Source: Alteromonas abrolhosensis (GTDB lineage Bacteria; Pseudomonadota; Gammaproteobacteria; Enterobacterales; Alteromonadaceae). From it: DNA of 64,000 bases. Made by a program: the position numbers and the translations under genes. The notes under the pieces were generated by a model, which saw nothing but the letters and a program-made list of their open reading frames with translations, did not search any database and was not told where the DNA came from. The stretch spans positions 186,001 to 250,000 of the forward strand of contig NZ_MEJH01000005.1 in NCBI RefSeq assembly GCF_001953635.1. Direction: 5' to 3'. Below, piece by piece: positions 47,356 to 57,161 of this stretch (position 1 is its first letter; the number at the start of each line of letters is the position of its first letter).

Positions 47356-50175
47356 ATGCAAGAAAGCGTGATGAAAGCGTGGTGGGATTCCTCGCACATG
47401 GCAGGTGCCAACGCTGCCTATGTTGAAGAGTTGTATGAAACCTATTTAGAAGACCCGCAAAGTGTCTCTGAAAATTGGCGACAAATCTTCGATAACCTCC
47501 CCAAAGTCGATGGCGTAGAGTTAGAAACCAATCATACAACAATTAAAAATCAATTTAGGCAACTTGCTGCGTTAGGGCCTACAGCCCGCATGTCTAGTCC
47601 GTCTGTGCCTTCTGCAAGTGTTTCAGACGACAGGCAAGTTAAAGTTCTTCAGTTAATTAACGCGTTCCGCTTCCGCGGGCACCAGCACGCTAACTTAGAC
47701 CCTCTTGGTCTATGGAAACAAGAGCGTGTTCGCGACCTTGAATTATCTCACCACAGCCTTTCTGAACAAGATTTTGATTCAGTCTTCAATGTAGGGTCTT
47801 ATGCTATTGGCAAAGATTCTATGCCGCTTGGTGAACTGTTTAAATCGCTTAACCGCACTTATTGTGGCTCTATCGGTGCAGAATATATGCACATCACTGA
47901 TACCGAGCAGAAGCGTTGGTTACAACAAAAAATTGAATCTGTTCAAGCAAAACCTGAAATTTCTCGCGATGAGAAGTTAGGCATTCTTAAAGGCCTTACT
48001 GCGGCTGACGGAATGGAAAAGTATTTGGGTTCTAAATTCCCAGGTGCAAAGCGTTTCTCGCTAGAAGGTGGCGACGCACTTATTCCAATGCTTAAAGGTT
48101 TAATTACCAAAGCAGGCACTGCGGGTACCAAAGAAGTGGTTATCGGCATGGCTCACCGTGGTCGTTTGAATGTTCTAGTTAACGTGCTGGGTAAAAACCC
48201 TTCTGTCCTGTTTGACGAATTCTCAGGTAAGCACGACGACTCACTAGGTGCGGGTGACGTTAAGTATCACGCAGGCTTCTCTTCAGATTTTGCAACGCCT
48301 GGTGGCAACGTTCACTTAGCGCTAGCATTTAACCCGTCTCACCTTGAAATCGTTAACCCAGTAGTAATGGGGTCAGTACGTGCACGTCTTGCTCGCCGCA
48401 ACAACGACACCAATACTGTACTTCCAATTACTATTCACGGTGACTCGGCAATAGCAGGTCAGGGTGTAGTTCAAGAAACCTTCAACATGTCACAAACTCG
48501 TGGCTTTGCTGTGGGTGGTACAGTTCGAATCGTGGTAAACAACCAGGTTGGTTTCACGACGTCTAAAACTGAAGATACTCGTTCTACACAATACTGTACT
48601 GACATTGCTAAAATGGTACAGGCGCCAATTTTCCACGTGAACTCTGACGATCCTGAAGCGGTTGCCTTTGTTACACAGCTTGCGCTTGAATACCGTAATA
48701 AGTTTAAGAAAGACGTTGTAATTGATTTAGTTTGTTACCGTCGTCATGGTCACAACGAAGCGGATGAGCCAAATGCTACGCAGCCGTTGATGTACCAAAA
48801 AATTAAAAAGCATCCAGTTCCACGCGTAATCTATGCTGATCAGCTAATTGCTGAAGGTGTGATAGAACAACGCGATGCAGATCGTTATGTTGAAGAGTAC
48901 CGTGAAGCTCTTGACCATGGCGCGTGCGTTGTTGAAGAGTGGCGTCCGATGACAGAGCATAGCGTTGACTGGTCTCCGTACCTTGGTCACGACTGGGATA
49001 CGCCTTACGATGGAGCGCTTTCAGTTGAGAAGCTTAAAGAGCTTGGTGAGTCAATCACTACTATTCCTGAAGAGCACAAGCTTCAGTCTCGTGTAAACAA
49101 GCTTTACCAAGACCGTAAAGCGATGGTCGCGGGTGAAAAGCTACTTGATTGGGGTATGGCAGAGAACTTAGCTTATGCCACTATCGTAGATGCCGGCGAA
49201 GATATTCGTATTACAGGTCAGGATTCAGGCCGTGGTACTTTCTTCCACCGTCACGCGGTATTGCACAATCAAAAAGACGCATCGACGTATATGCCACTAC
49301 AGCATATTCGTGAAGGTCAGGGTGAAATTGAAATTTACGACTCTGTGCTTTCGGAAGAAGCAGTAATGGCATTTGAGTATGGTTATGCGACAGCAGAGCC
49401 TACATGTCTGACTATTTGGGAAGCCCAGTTTGGTGATTTCGCTAACGGTGCGCAGGTTGTTTTTGACCAATTCTTAAGCTCTGGTGAAGCGAAATGGGGC
49501 CGTTTGTGTGGTCTAACCGTTTTACTGCCCCATGGTTATGAAGGTCAGGGACCAGAGCACAGTTCTGCACGCCTTGAACGTTTCCTTCAAATGTGTGCTG
49601 ATCACAACTGGCAAGTGTGTGTGCCTTCTACACCTGCGCAGGTTTATAACATGCTTCGTCGCCAAGTGGTGCGCCCTATGCGTAAGCCACTTATCGTAAT
49701 GTCGCCTAAGTCACTATTACGTCATCCTCTTGCGGTATCTTCACTTGAAGAGCTAGCAGAAGGTAAATTCCATAACGTAATCGGTGAAATTGATGATATC
49801 GATCCGAAGAATGTGAAACGTGTCGTTATGTGTTCGGGCAAGGTTTACTACGATTTGTTAGACCAGCGCCGTAAAAATGAGCAAACAGACGTTGCAATCA
49901 TCCGTTTAGAGCAACTTTATCCATTCCCACAAGAAGAATGCGCTAAAGTTGTGGCACAATACAGCCATGTAAAAGATTGGGTTTGGTGTCAAGAAGAGCC
50001 TCAAAACCAAGGCGCTTGGTACTGTAGCCAACACCACTTCTGGCAAGCAATTCCAGATGGTGCAAAATTAACATATGCAGGCCGTGATGCATCCTCGTCA
50101 CCTGCAGTAGGTTATGTATCCGTTCACAACCAGCAACAGAAAGCCCTGGTTGAAAACGCACTCACAATTAAATAA
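47356..50175 (+). CDS. sucA: 2-oxoglutarate dehydrogenase E1 component SucA
   Basis: 939 residues, typical length. An N-terminal segment, YVEELYETYLEDPQSVSENW, is used for E2 docking. The thiamine-diphosphate domain includes GMAHRGRLNVLVNVLGKNPS, IHGDSAIAGQGVVQETFNMS and RRHGHNEADEPNATQPLMY. The C-terminal transketolase half begins near ITGQDSGRGTFFHRHAV. With SucB and Lpd it makes succinyl-CoA from 2-oxoglutarate in the cytoplasm. lpd is not in the window. sucB follows 9 bases later. Confidence 0.97.
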   Translation: MQESVMKAWWDSSHMAGANAAYVEELYETYLEDPQSVSENWRQIFDNLPKVDGVELETNHTTIKNQFRQLAALGPTARMSSPSVPSASVSDDRQVKVLQLINAFRFRGHQHANLDPLGLWKQERVRDLELSHHSLSEQDFDSVFNVGSYAIGKDSMPLGELFKSLNRTYCGSIGAEYMHITDTEQKRWLQQKIESVQAKPEISRDEKLGILKGLTAADGMEKYLGSKFPGAKRFSLEGGDALIPMLKGLITKAGTAGTKEVVIGMAHRGRLNVLVNVLGKNPSVLFDEFSGKHDDSLGAGDVKYHAGFSSDFATPGGNVHLALAFNPSHLEIVNPVVMGSVRARLARRNNDTNTVLPITIHGDSAIAGQGVVQETFNMSQTRGFAVGGTVRIVVNNQVGFTTSKTEDTRSTQYCTDIAKMVQAPIFHVNSDDPEAVAFVTQLALEYRNKFKKDVVIDLVCYRRHGHNEADEPNATQPLMYQKIKKHPVPRVIYADQLIAEGVIEQRDADRYVEEYREALDHGACVVEEWRPMTEHSVDWSPYLGHDWDTPYDGALSVEKLKELGESITTIPEEHKLQSRVNKLYQDRKAMVAGEKLLDWGMAENLAYATIVDAGEDIRITGQDSGRGTFFHRHAVLHNQKDASTYMPLQHIREGQGEIEIYDSVLSEEAVMAFEYGYATAEPTCLTIWEAQFGDFANGAQVVFDQFLSSGEAKWGRLCGLTVLLPHGYEGQGPEHSSARLERFLQMCADHNWQVCVPSTPAQVYNMLRRQVVRPMRKPLIVMSPKSLLRHPLAVSSLEELAEGKFHNVIGEIDDIDPKNVKRVVMCSGKVYYDLLDQRRKNEQTDVAIIRLEQLYPFPQEECAKVVAQYSHVKDWVWCQEEPQNQGAWYCSQHHFWQAIPDGAKLTYAGRDASSSPAVGYVSVHNQQQKALVENALTIK

Positions 50176-50184
50176 GGAACAGTA

Positions 50185-51696
50185 ATGACAATTGAGATAA
50201 AAGTTCCGGTTCTACCTGAGTCAGTTGCCGATGCCACCATTGCAACCTGGCACGTAAAGGCCGGTGACGCAGTTAAACGAGACCAGAACCTGGTTGATAT
50301 TGAAACTGATAAAGTGGTTTTAGAAGTTGTGGCGCCAGCGGACGGTACAATTGGTGAGATCCTAAACGAAGAGGGTGCAACTGTTTTAGGCGAACAAGTT
50401 ATTGCTAAACTAGAAAAGGGCGGAGCGGCTGCACCGGCTGAAGCCAAAACAGAAAGCAAAGCAAAAGACGATTCAAAATCAGACGCGGCACCAGCGGCTT
50501 CTGGTAAAACTTCTGATGTTAAAGTGCCAGTACTTCCAGAATCTGTAGCTGACGCAACTATCGCTACATGGCACGTTGCTGTAGGTGAAGCTGTTTCTCG
50601 CGACCAAAACCTGGTTGATATCGAAACTGATAAAGTCGTGCTTGAAGTTGTGGCACCAGCAGACGGCTCTCTTGCAGAAATTCTTGCAGAAGAAGGCGCT
50701 ACGGTAACTGCTGAAGAAGTAATTGCAAAATTTGTAGAAGGTGCTGCAAGCGGCGCTTCTGCTCCGGCGGCATCAAGCGATAACGACGACAGTGACGACA
50801 GTAGCGATGCGCTTAGTCCATCAGTACGTCGTTTACTTGCTGAAAAAGGCGTTGACGCAGCTAAAGTGAAAGGTACAGGTAAAAACGGCCGTATCACTAA
50901 AGAAGACGTTGAAAAGTACCTTAAAGGTGGCGAAAGCTCAGCAAAAGCAGCACCTGCTTCAACTGAATCTGTATCAGCAGAATTGCCAACGGGTAACCGT
51001 ACTGAGAAGCGTGTTCCAATGACGCGTCTTCGTAAGACTATTGCTAACCGTCTTCTAGAAGCGAAGAACTCTACGGCAATGTTAACTACGTTTAACGAAG
51101 TTAACATGAAGCCAATTATGGATCTTCGTAAGCAGTATCAAGACAGCTTCGAGAAGCGTCACGGTATTCGTCTTGGTTTCATGTCTTTCTATGTGAAAGC
51201 GGTAACCGAAGCACTTAAACGTTTCCCTGAAGTTAACGCGTCAATCGACGGTGATGACATTGTTTATCACAACTACTTCGACGTATCGATTGCTGTTTCT
51301 ACACCGCGTGGCCTTGTGACACCAGTACTTAAAGATACTGACACACTAGGCATGGCAGGTGTTGAAAAAGGAATTAAGGAACTAGCACTTAAAGGCCGTG
51401 ACGGTAAGCTGTCATTGGCTGAACTACAAGGTGGTAATTTCACAATCACCAACGGTGGTGTGTTTGGTTCACTAATGTCTACACCAATCATTAACCCGCC
51501 ACAGAGCGCTATCTTGGGTATGCATAAAATCCAAGACCGCCCAATGGCTGTTAATGGCAAAGTAGAAATTCTACCAATGATGTACCTAGCGCTTTCTTAT
51601 GACCACCGTATTATCGATGGTAAAGAATCAGTAGGTTTCTTGGTAACCGTTAAAGAGATGCTAGAAGATCCAACACGTCTACTTCTAGACGTATAA
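50185..51696 (+). CDS. sucB: 2-oxoglutarate dehydrogenase E2 component SucB with two lipoyl domains
   Basis: 503 residues, longer than E. coli (about 405) because there are two lipoyl domains, about residues 2-77 and 111-185, each with the lipoylated Lys in [11 protein letters not shown]. An Ala/Ser/Asp-rich linker, a subunit-binding domain ([20 protein letters not shown] at about 211-230) and the catalytic domain follow, ending with [16 protein letters not shown] (catalytic His). It moves the succinyl group to CoA. AAGGAA upstream supports the ATG. Two-lipoyl SucB is known in some marine gammaproteobacteria but not in E. coli. Confidence 0.97.
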   Translation: MTIEIKVPVLPESVADATIATWHVKAGDAVKRDQNLVDIETDKVVLEVVAPADGTIGEILNEEGATVLGEQVIAKLEKGGAAAPAEAKTESKAKDDSKSDAAPAASGKTSDVKVPVLPESVADATIATWHVAVGEAVSRDQNLVDIETDKVVLEVVAPADGSLAEILAEEGATVTAEEVIAKFVEGAASGASAPAASSDNDDSDDSSDALSPSVRRLLAEKGVDAAKVKGTGKNGRITKEDVEKYLKGGESSAKAAPASTESVSAELPTGNRTEKRVPMTRLRKTIANRLLEAKNSTAMLTTFNEVNMKPIMDLRKQYQDSFEKRHGIRLGFMSFYVKAVTEALKRFPEVNASIDGDDIVYHNYFDVSIAVSTPRGLVTPVLKDTDTLGMAGVEKGIKELALKGRDGKLSLAELQGGNFTITNGGVFGSLMSTPIINPPQSAILGMHKIQDRPMAVNGKVEILPMMYLALSYDHRIIDGKESVGFLVTVKEMLEDPTRLLLDV

Positions 51697-51719
51697 GACT
51701 TTCGTCTCACGGAATTGTG

Positions 51720-51822
51720 GTTAGGCGCTTAGCTTGTGTATGCTTGCTTTGCGCCTAACGCAACGCTGATATTTGCCCTATAATATCAGTCAAACTAATC
51801 AAGTCGCATTTGCGGCTTTTGT
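51720..51822 (+). other. Three hairpins between sucB and sucC
   Basis: Three stems lie in the 152-base gap: GTTAGGCGC (51720-51728) with GCGCCTAAC (51751-51759), CTGATATT (51766-51773) with AATATCAG (51782-51789), and AAGTCGC (51801-51807) with GCGGCTT (51812-51818) followed by a short T run. The last resembles a weak terminator, so they may reduce sucCD expression or protect RNA ends. A perfect TATAAT sits at 51779-51784 without a good -35. Confidence 0.45.
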
Positions 51823-51848
51823 CTTACTAAAAATCGGATAGAAACACC

Positions 51849-53015
51849 ATGAATTTGCATGAATACCAAGGTAAGCAGCTATTCAAAGAATACGGTTTGC
51901 CTGTTTCTGAAGGATACGCAGCAGACACTGCTCAAGGTGCTGTAGAAGCCGCTGACCGAATTGGCGGAAACGAGTGGGTAGTTAAGTGTCAGGTACACGC
52001 GGGCGGTCGCGGTAAAGCTGGCGGTGTAAAGCTAGTTAAAAACAAAGACGACATTCGCGCTTTCGCTGAAAACTGGCTTGGCAAAAATTTGGTGACTTTC
52101 CAGACTGACGAAAACGGTCAGCCTGTGAGCAAAATCCTAGTAGAATCTTGCACAGATATCGCTAACGAGCTTTACCTTGGTGCAGTAGTTGACCGTACAA
52201 CCCGTCGCGTTGTATTCATGGCTTCTACTGAAGGTGGCGTTGAGATTGAAACTGTTGCAGAAGAGACTCCAGAAAAAATCCTTAAAGCTGAAATCGACCC
52301 AATTGTTGGTCCTCAGCCTTACCAAGCACGCGAAATGGCGTTTAAACTTGGTCTTTCTGGCGTTCAAATCAAGCAATTCACTCAAATTTTCCTTGGCCTA
52401 GCTAAGATGTTTGAAGAGCTTGACGTTGCCCTAATCGAAATTAACCCGCTAGTTATCAAAACTGACGGTAACCTACACTGCCTAGACGCAAAAGTAGGTA
52501 TCGATGGAAACGCGCTTTATCGTCAGCCTAAGCTGAAAGATATGCAAGATCCTTCACAAGAAGATGCGCGTGAAGCTCACGCTGCTCAGTGGGAACTAAA
52601 CTACGTAGCACTAGACGGTAACGTAGGTTGTATGGTTAACGGTGCAGGTCTAGCAATGGGTACCATGGACATCGTAAACCTACACGGTGGTAAGCCAGCT
52701 AACTTCCTAGACGTTGGTGGTGGTGCAACTAAAGAGCGTGTTGCTGAAGCATTTAAAATCATCCTTTCTGATGACAATGTTAAAGCGGTATTGGTTAACA
52801 TCTTCGGTGGTATCGTTCGTTGTGACATGATCGCTGAAGGTATTATCGGTGCAGTTAAAGAAGTTGGCGTTAAAGTGCCAGTTGTTGTGCGCCTTGAAGG
52901 TACCAATGCAGAACTTGGCCGTGAGGTTCTAGCGAACTCAGGTCTTGATATCATCGCTGCTGAATCGCTAACTGATGCAGCACAGAAAGTTGTTGCTGCA
53001 GCGGAGGGCAAATAA
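51849..53015 (+). CDS. sucC: Succinyl-CoA synthetase beta subunit
   Basis: 388 residues, the family length. The N-terminal ATP-grasp region starts [20 protein letters not shown], with [20 protein letters not shown] for nucleotide binding, [20 protein letters not shown] for metal binding, and [20 protein letters not shown] and [17 protein letters not shown] in the C-terminal ligase domain. With SucD it makes ATP or GTP from succinyl-CoA in the cytoplasm. Its TAA overlaps the sucD ATG by one base. Confidence 0.98.
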   Translation: MNLHEYQGKQLFKEYGLPVSEGYAADTAQGAVEAADRIGGNEWVVKCQVHAGGRGKAGGVKLVKNKDDIRAFAENWLGKNLVTFQTDENGQPVSKILVESCTDIANELYLGAVVDRTTRRVVFMASTEGGVEIETVAEETPEKILKAEIDPIVGPQPYQAREMAFKLGLSGVQIKQFTQIFLGLAKMFEELDVALIEINPLVIKTDGNLHCLDAKVGIDGNALYRQPKLKDMQDPSQEDAREAHAAQWELNYVALDGNVGCMVNGAGLAMGTMDIVNLHGGKPANFLDVGGGATKERVAEAFKIILSDDNVKAVLVNIFGGIVRCDMIAEGIIGAVKEVGVKVPVVVRLEGTNAELGREVLANSGLDIIAAESLTDAAQKVVAAAEGK

Positions 53016-53887
53016 TGTCTGTATTAATTAATAAAGATACTAAAGTAATTTGTCAGGGTTTCACTGGCGGTCAGGGTACATTCCACTCTGAGCAAGCAAT
53101 TGCTTACGGTACGCAAATGGTTGGTGGTGTAACACCAGGCAAGGGCGGTACTGAGCACCTAGGTCTTCCAGTATTCAATACTGTACGTGAAGCGGTAGAA
53201 GCAACTGGCGCAACTGCAACAGTTATCTACGTACCAGCTCCTTTCTGTAAAGATTCAATCGTTGAAGCTGCAGATGCGGGTATTGAGCTAATCGTATGTA
53301 TCACTGAAGGTATCCCAACGCTAGACATGCTTTACGTTAAAGAATACGTTGAAGCAAAAGGCGTTCGCATGATTGGTCCAAACTGCCCAGGTGTTATCAC
53401 TCCTGGAGAGTGTAAGATTGGTATCATGCCTGGTCATATTCACAAGCCTGGTAAAGTAGGTATTGTTTCTCGCTCTGGTACGCTTACGTACGAAGCAGTT
53501 AAACAAACTACTGACGAAGGTTTCGGCCAGTCTACTTGTGTTGGTATCGGTGGTGACCCTATTCCTGGTTCTAACTTCATCGACATCCTTCAGATGTTCC
53601 AAGACGATCCGCAAACTGAAGCTATCGTAATGATCGGTGAGATCGGCGGTACTGCTGAAGAAGAAGCTGCGGCGTTCATCAAAGCGAATGTAACTAAACC
53701 TGTTGTTTCTTACATCGCTGGTGTTACTGCTCCTCCAGGCAAGCGTATGGGTCACGCTGGTGCAATCATCGCAGGCGGTAAAGGTACTGCTGATGAGAAG
53801 TTCAAAGCACTAGAAGACGCAGGCGTTAAAACTGTTCGTTCACTTGCCGATATCGGTAAGGCACTTCGCGAAACAACTGGTTGGTAA
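53015..53887 (+). CDS. sucD: Succinyl-CoA synthetase alpha subunit
   Basis: 290 residues. The CoA-binding N-terminus reads [20 protein letters not shown], and the middle contains [20 protein letters not shown]. The phosphorylated His lies in [20 protein letters not shown]. With SucC it carries out the substrate-level phosphorylation step of the TCA cycle. The start overlaps the sucC stop by one base, implying translational coupling. A terminator follows 23 bases downstream. Confidence 0.98.
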   Translation: MSVLINKDTKVICQGFTGGQGTFHSEQAIAYGTQMVGGVTPGKGGTEHLGLPVFNTVREAVEATGATATVIYVPAPFCKDSIVEAADAGIELIVCITEGIPTLDMLYVKEYVEAKGVRMIGPNCPGVITPGECKIGIMPGHIHKPGKVGIVSRSGTLTYEAVKQTTDEGFGQSTCVGIGGDPIPGSNFIDILQMFQDDPQTEAIVMIGEIGGTAEEEAAAFIKANVTKPVVSYIAGVTAPPGKRMGHAGAIIAGGKGTADEKFKALEDAGVKTVRSLADIGKALRETTGW

Positions 53888-53910
53888 GCTAACGCTTTAC
53901 AAACTTGTTT

Positions 53911-53937
53911 AAAAGCCCGCCTAGCGCGGGCTTTTTT
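53911..53937 (+). terminator. Terminator after sucD
   Basis: AAAAGCCCGC pairs perfectly with GCGGGCTTTT over a CTAGC loop and ends in a T run. It closes the suc block before the receptor genes. Confidence 0.93.
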
Positions 53938-54214
53938 GTGCCCGTTTATTAACATTTCTTCAAGTTTACATGTAACAAAATTACAACTATTTGCGCCAAA
54001 AGCCCGAAAATACGCATTTTGTGTTGTTAAATTACATATTAATGTGCATATCCTTTGTTAACGCCGTGTTGCACAAATTTTATTGAATACGTATGCAGGC
54101 AATTGTGCAAACCCTAGGTCCTCTATAGCATTATGCCGACGAGATGTATTGTCATTTAATTGTCATAAGAACAACAAAAAGACAACAACTATAACCGTAT
54201 GGGACACCCGTTTT
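53938..54214 (+). promoter_or_regulatory. Leader region of the first TonB-dependent receptor
   Basis: AT-rich leader holding the operator-like 14-mer (54084-54097) and, just before the ATG, ATGGGACACC (54199-54208), which recurs before the second receptor. TTGTGC (54103-54108) and TAGCAT (54126-54131), 17 bases apart, form a weak candidate promoter. I see no gene in it; an open frame reaching up to 54083 is not protein-like before codon 45. Confidence 0.45.
54084..54097. promoter_or_regulatory. Operator-like near-palindrome, copy 1
   Basis: TGAATACGTATGCA is a 14-base inverted repeat around TACGTA, with one mismatched pair. The identical word occurs once more at 58843-58856, again upstream of a TonB-dependent receptor. 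The form resembles operators of LacI-type sugar regulators; a maltose-type regulator is inferred from the pullulanase nearby. Confidence 0.6.
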
Positions 54215-57031
54215 ATGAAACAATTTAAACCCAACCTAATTAAAGCTGCGCTTATTTCAGGCGGTATGGCGTTTGGTAGTGCACCAGCGTTTGCGCAAGA
54301 TGCAAACACTGATGCTGTTGATGAAGCAAACCTTGAAGTAATTCAGGTTAGCGGTATTCGCGGAAGCCTTCAGCGTGCTCAAGCGATCAAGATGGATAAC
54401 ACTTCAATCGTTGAAGCGCTATCAGCAGAAGATATTGGTAAGCTTCCAGATACTAGTATTGCAGAATCAATAGCACGTCTTCCTGGTGTTACTGGTGAAC
54501 GTCGTAACGGTCGTACCAGTGGTATCTCTGTTCGTGGTTTTAACGAAAACTATGTAGGAACGTCTTTAAACGGTCGTGAACTTCTAGGTATGGGCGACAA
54601 CCGCGGGGTTGAGTTTGACCTTTACCCAACGGAAATCATTTCTAACATTCTGGTATATAAAACGCCAGAAGCGGGTATGACTACTCAAAACATCGGTGGT
54701 TCAATTGACCTTCAAACGGTTAAGCCTCTAACGGCAGAAAGCACGTTTACTGTAAACGGCACGTTCGAGAAAAATGCCGAAGACTCTCCAAACCCTGATT
54801 TTGACAACGACGGTCACCGTATATCTGTTAACTTTGTAGACCAGTTCGCCAACGACACAATTGGTCTAGCTTTGACAGTTGCAAGCATGGAATCTCCTCG
54901 TCAAGAACAACACTTCCGTGGCTGGGGTTATGCAGGTGTAAACCTTGATAATGAACGTCGCGACCTTGACTCTGTAGAAGTACCAGAAGGTACGGTAGTC
55001 CTAGGTGGTCACGACTCATTCCAACGTTCAGCTATGCTAGAGCGTGATTCAATCGCCGCAGTAGTTGAATGGGCGCCAACTGATAAACTTAATATCCAAC
55101 TTGATGCGCTTTATATCGATTTCGTAGAAGACGACGTTCGTCGTGGTCTTGAAGAAGGCGGTGCAGAGTGGGGTACAAGTGCTTACACTATTACAGGTGT
55201 AGAGAACGGTTTAGTTACTAGTGGTTATTCTGACGGTTTCTATAGCGTTGTACGTAACGATGCACGTCGTCAAGAAGCAGACCTCACTACTGTAGGTATT
55301 AATGCTGAATACCAAATCAATGACTCTTGGACACTAGAACTTGATTACTCTACAGGTAAAGTAGAAAAAGAAATCATTGATGTAGAAAGTTATTCTGGTG
55401 TCGGTCGTGCTGGTACTGAAGGTCGTCCAATTACCGCACGTAGCTGGGAAATGACTTCTTCTGGCGTAATGTTCTCGGATCATCCAACAATTGCTCCAGT
55501 TGACCTAACCGACCCAACGCTTATCAGCCTTGCAGGTCCGCAAGCATGGGGCGCACGTCCTTTACTAGAGTCTGATGCACAAGATGGCTTTGTAAACCAA
55601 CCGCTTTTCGAAGAAGAGCTTGATACGCTTCGCTTAGATGTTAAAGGTTTTGTGGATTGGGGTGTAGTTACCGGCCTTTCAGCGGGTGTCGTATATTCAG
55701 ATCGTTCAAAATCTAAAGACAACAACGGTGCATACTTAACTGCTCCGGCATACCCTGGTGATGCTGCAATACCAGACGTTCTAGGTGTAACAAACCTTAA
55801 CTTTATCGGTATTGATGGCGTTCTAGCATATGATTCTCTAGGTCTTTATGAGAGCGGTTATTATATTGAAAGCGATGCAAGCCGTGTGCAGAACGACCGT
55901 TTAGGTGATACTTACACTGTAGATGAAGAACTACTTACGCTTTACACTAAACTAGACCTAGAGATGGAAATTGGTGATATCTGGGTTCGCGGTAACGTAG
56001 GTCTTCAGGTTGTTAGTGCAGACCAACAGTCAACAGGTTTCTCTGCAACATCAGACCGTGAAGGTTACACCATTGCCAACCCGGTAACAGGTGGTGCAGA
56101 TTACACAGACGTACTTCCAACGCTTAACCTTTCAGCTGAAGTTGCTGAGGGACAATTCGTACGTTTGGGTTTGAGCAAGGTTATTTCTCGTCCGCGTATG
56201 GATGATATGCGTCCTAATACTCAGGTTACGTTCTCATTCAACGACAACCAAATCACTAGCCCAGACATCGAAAATGGTCCATGGGGCGGTAGCGCTGGCA
56301 ACCCTGAACTTCGCCCACTAGAAGCAAACCAGTTTGACCTTGCTTATGAGAACTATTTTGCAGATACGGGTTACTTCGCTGTGTCATTCTTCTACAAAGA
56401 CATCAAGAACTGGCATCGTAGCACGTCTATTGTAGCGGACTTCACAGAGTTCTACATTCCAGAACTTCACCAAGGTTCTGAAGGTCAAGCGCCTGTGCTG
56501 TTCACAGGACAAGTTAGCAGCGTACTAGATGGATTTGAAGGTTTTGTTCGCGGTTACGAACTTCAAGGTTCATTACCATTTGACATGATCCACGATTCAC
56601 TTGAAGGCTTTGGCTTGTTTGCAAGTGCAACCTTTATGGACGGCGAAGTTGATGCGGCGCCTGGTCAGTCTGAAACCCGTATCCCAGGCCTTTCTGAAGA
56701 GTCATACAGCATGACATTCTTCTATGAAAATGCAGGATTCGAGTTCCGTTTGGCTGCTACAAAGCGTGACCCTTACCTAACTGAAGAGCGTGGTGTTAGC
56801 TTAGCGTTAGTTGATGCAACTAAACAGGGCGGTACGCTTGTTGATGCGCAAATTGGTTACGATTTCAGCGAGTCTGGTATTGAATATCTAGAAGGTTTAC
56901 GCGTTACACTTCAAGCTCAAAACCTGACTGATGAAGATGATATTCAAGCTTCTGCAGCTGATTCTCGTCAAATCACCCAGTTCCAAACTTACGGAACTAA
57001 CTACTTGCTAGGATTCAACTACAAGTTCTAA
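54215..57031 (+). CDS. TonB-dependent receptor (Xanthomonas/Caulobacter type), probable glucan transporter 1
   Basis: 938 residues from the ATG at 54215; the frame upstream is open but has no signal peptide. The signal peptide is MKQFKPNLIKAALISGGMAF followed by GSAPAFA. A TonB box-like EVIQVSGIRGSLQRA precedes the plug domain (about 45-170: AEDIGKLPDTSIAESIARLP, ISVRGFNENYVGTSLNGREL). A long beta-barrel follows, ending with the aromatic terminal strand TNYLLGFNYKF. It should import a large ligand across the outer membrane using TonB energy. The neighbouring pullulanase and shared operator suggest an alpha-glucan; this is inference. Confidence 0.93.
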   Translation: MKQFKPNLIKAALISGGMAFGSAPAFAQDANTDAVDEANLEVIQVSGIRGSLQRAQAIKMDNTSIVEALSAEDIGKLPDTSIAESIARLPGVTGERRNGRTSGISVRGFNENYVGTSLNGRELLGMGDNRGVEFDLYPTEIISNILVYKTPEAGMTTQNIGGSIDLQTVKPLTAESTFTVNGTFEKNAEDSPNPDFDNDGHRISVNFVDQFANDTIGLALTVASMESPRQEQHFRGWGYAGVNLDNERRDLDSVEVPEGTVVLGGHDSFQRSAMLERDSIAAVVEWAPTDKLNIQLDALYIDFVEDDVRRGLEEGGAEWGTSAYTITGVENGLVTSGYSDGFYSVVRNDARRQEADLTTVGINAEYQINDSWTLELDYSTGKVEKEIIDVESYSGVGRAGTEGRPITARSWEMTSSGVMFSDHPTIAPVDLTDPTLISLAGPQAWGARPLLESDAQDGFVNQPLFEEELDTLRLDVKGFVDWGVVTGLSAGVVYSDRSKSKDNNGAYLTAPAYPGDAAIPDVLGVTNLNFIGIDGVLAYDSLGLYESGYYIESDASRVQNDRLGDTYTVDEELLTLYTKLDLEMEIGDIWVRGNVGLQVVSADQQSTGFSATSDREGYTIANPVTGGADYTDVLPTLNLSAEVAEGQFVRLGLSKVISRPRMDDMRPNTQVTFSFNDNQITSPDIENGPWGGSAGNPELRPLEANQFDLAYENYFADTGYFAVSFFYKDIKNWHRSTSIVADFTEFYIPELHQGSEGQAPVLFTGQVSSVLDGFEGFVRGYELQGSLPFDMIHDSLEGFGLFASATFMDGEVDAAPGQSETRIPGLSEESYSMTFFYENAGFEFRLAATKRDPYLTEERGVSLALVDATKQGGTLVDAQIGYDFSESGIEYLEGLRVTLQAQNLTDEDDIQASAADSRQITQFQTYGTNYLLGFNYKF

Positions 57032-57046
57032 TTACTTCGTGTGTGT

Positions 57047-57112
57047 AAAGCCACCTGCTGCTTTTTGTTTTAGCCTGTGCTAAAAGAGAGAGCAAATGGT
57101 GGCTTTTCTTTT
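57047..57112 (+). terminator. Branched terminator-like structure after the first receptor
   Basis: AAAGCCACC (57047-57055) pairs with GGTGGCTTT (57098-57106), and inside it TTTTAGC (57068-57074) pairs with GCTAAAA (57079-57085). A T-rich stretch (to 57113) follows. It starts 15 bases after the receptor stop. It may only partly stop transcription, which would give less halogenase than receptor. Confidence 0.6.
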
Positions 57113-57161
57113 TGTGTAAAAGCGATCCCTTGAAATTTTAGGTACGAGTTGCGAGAAGTTT

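Noticed and set aside
51720..51759. attC-like recombination site between sucB and sucC
   Set aside because: Only the arm ends resemble attC. There is no inner spaced core pair, the site is inside a conserved operon and no integrase is near.
54083..54214. Longer start for the first TonB-dependent receptor
   Set aside because: The start would lie inside the operator-like palindrome and would precede the signal peptide by 44 residues.
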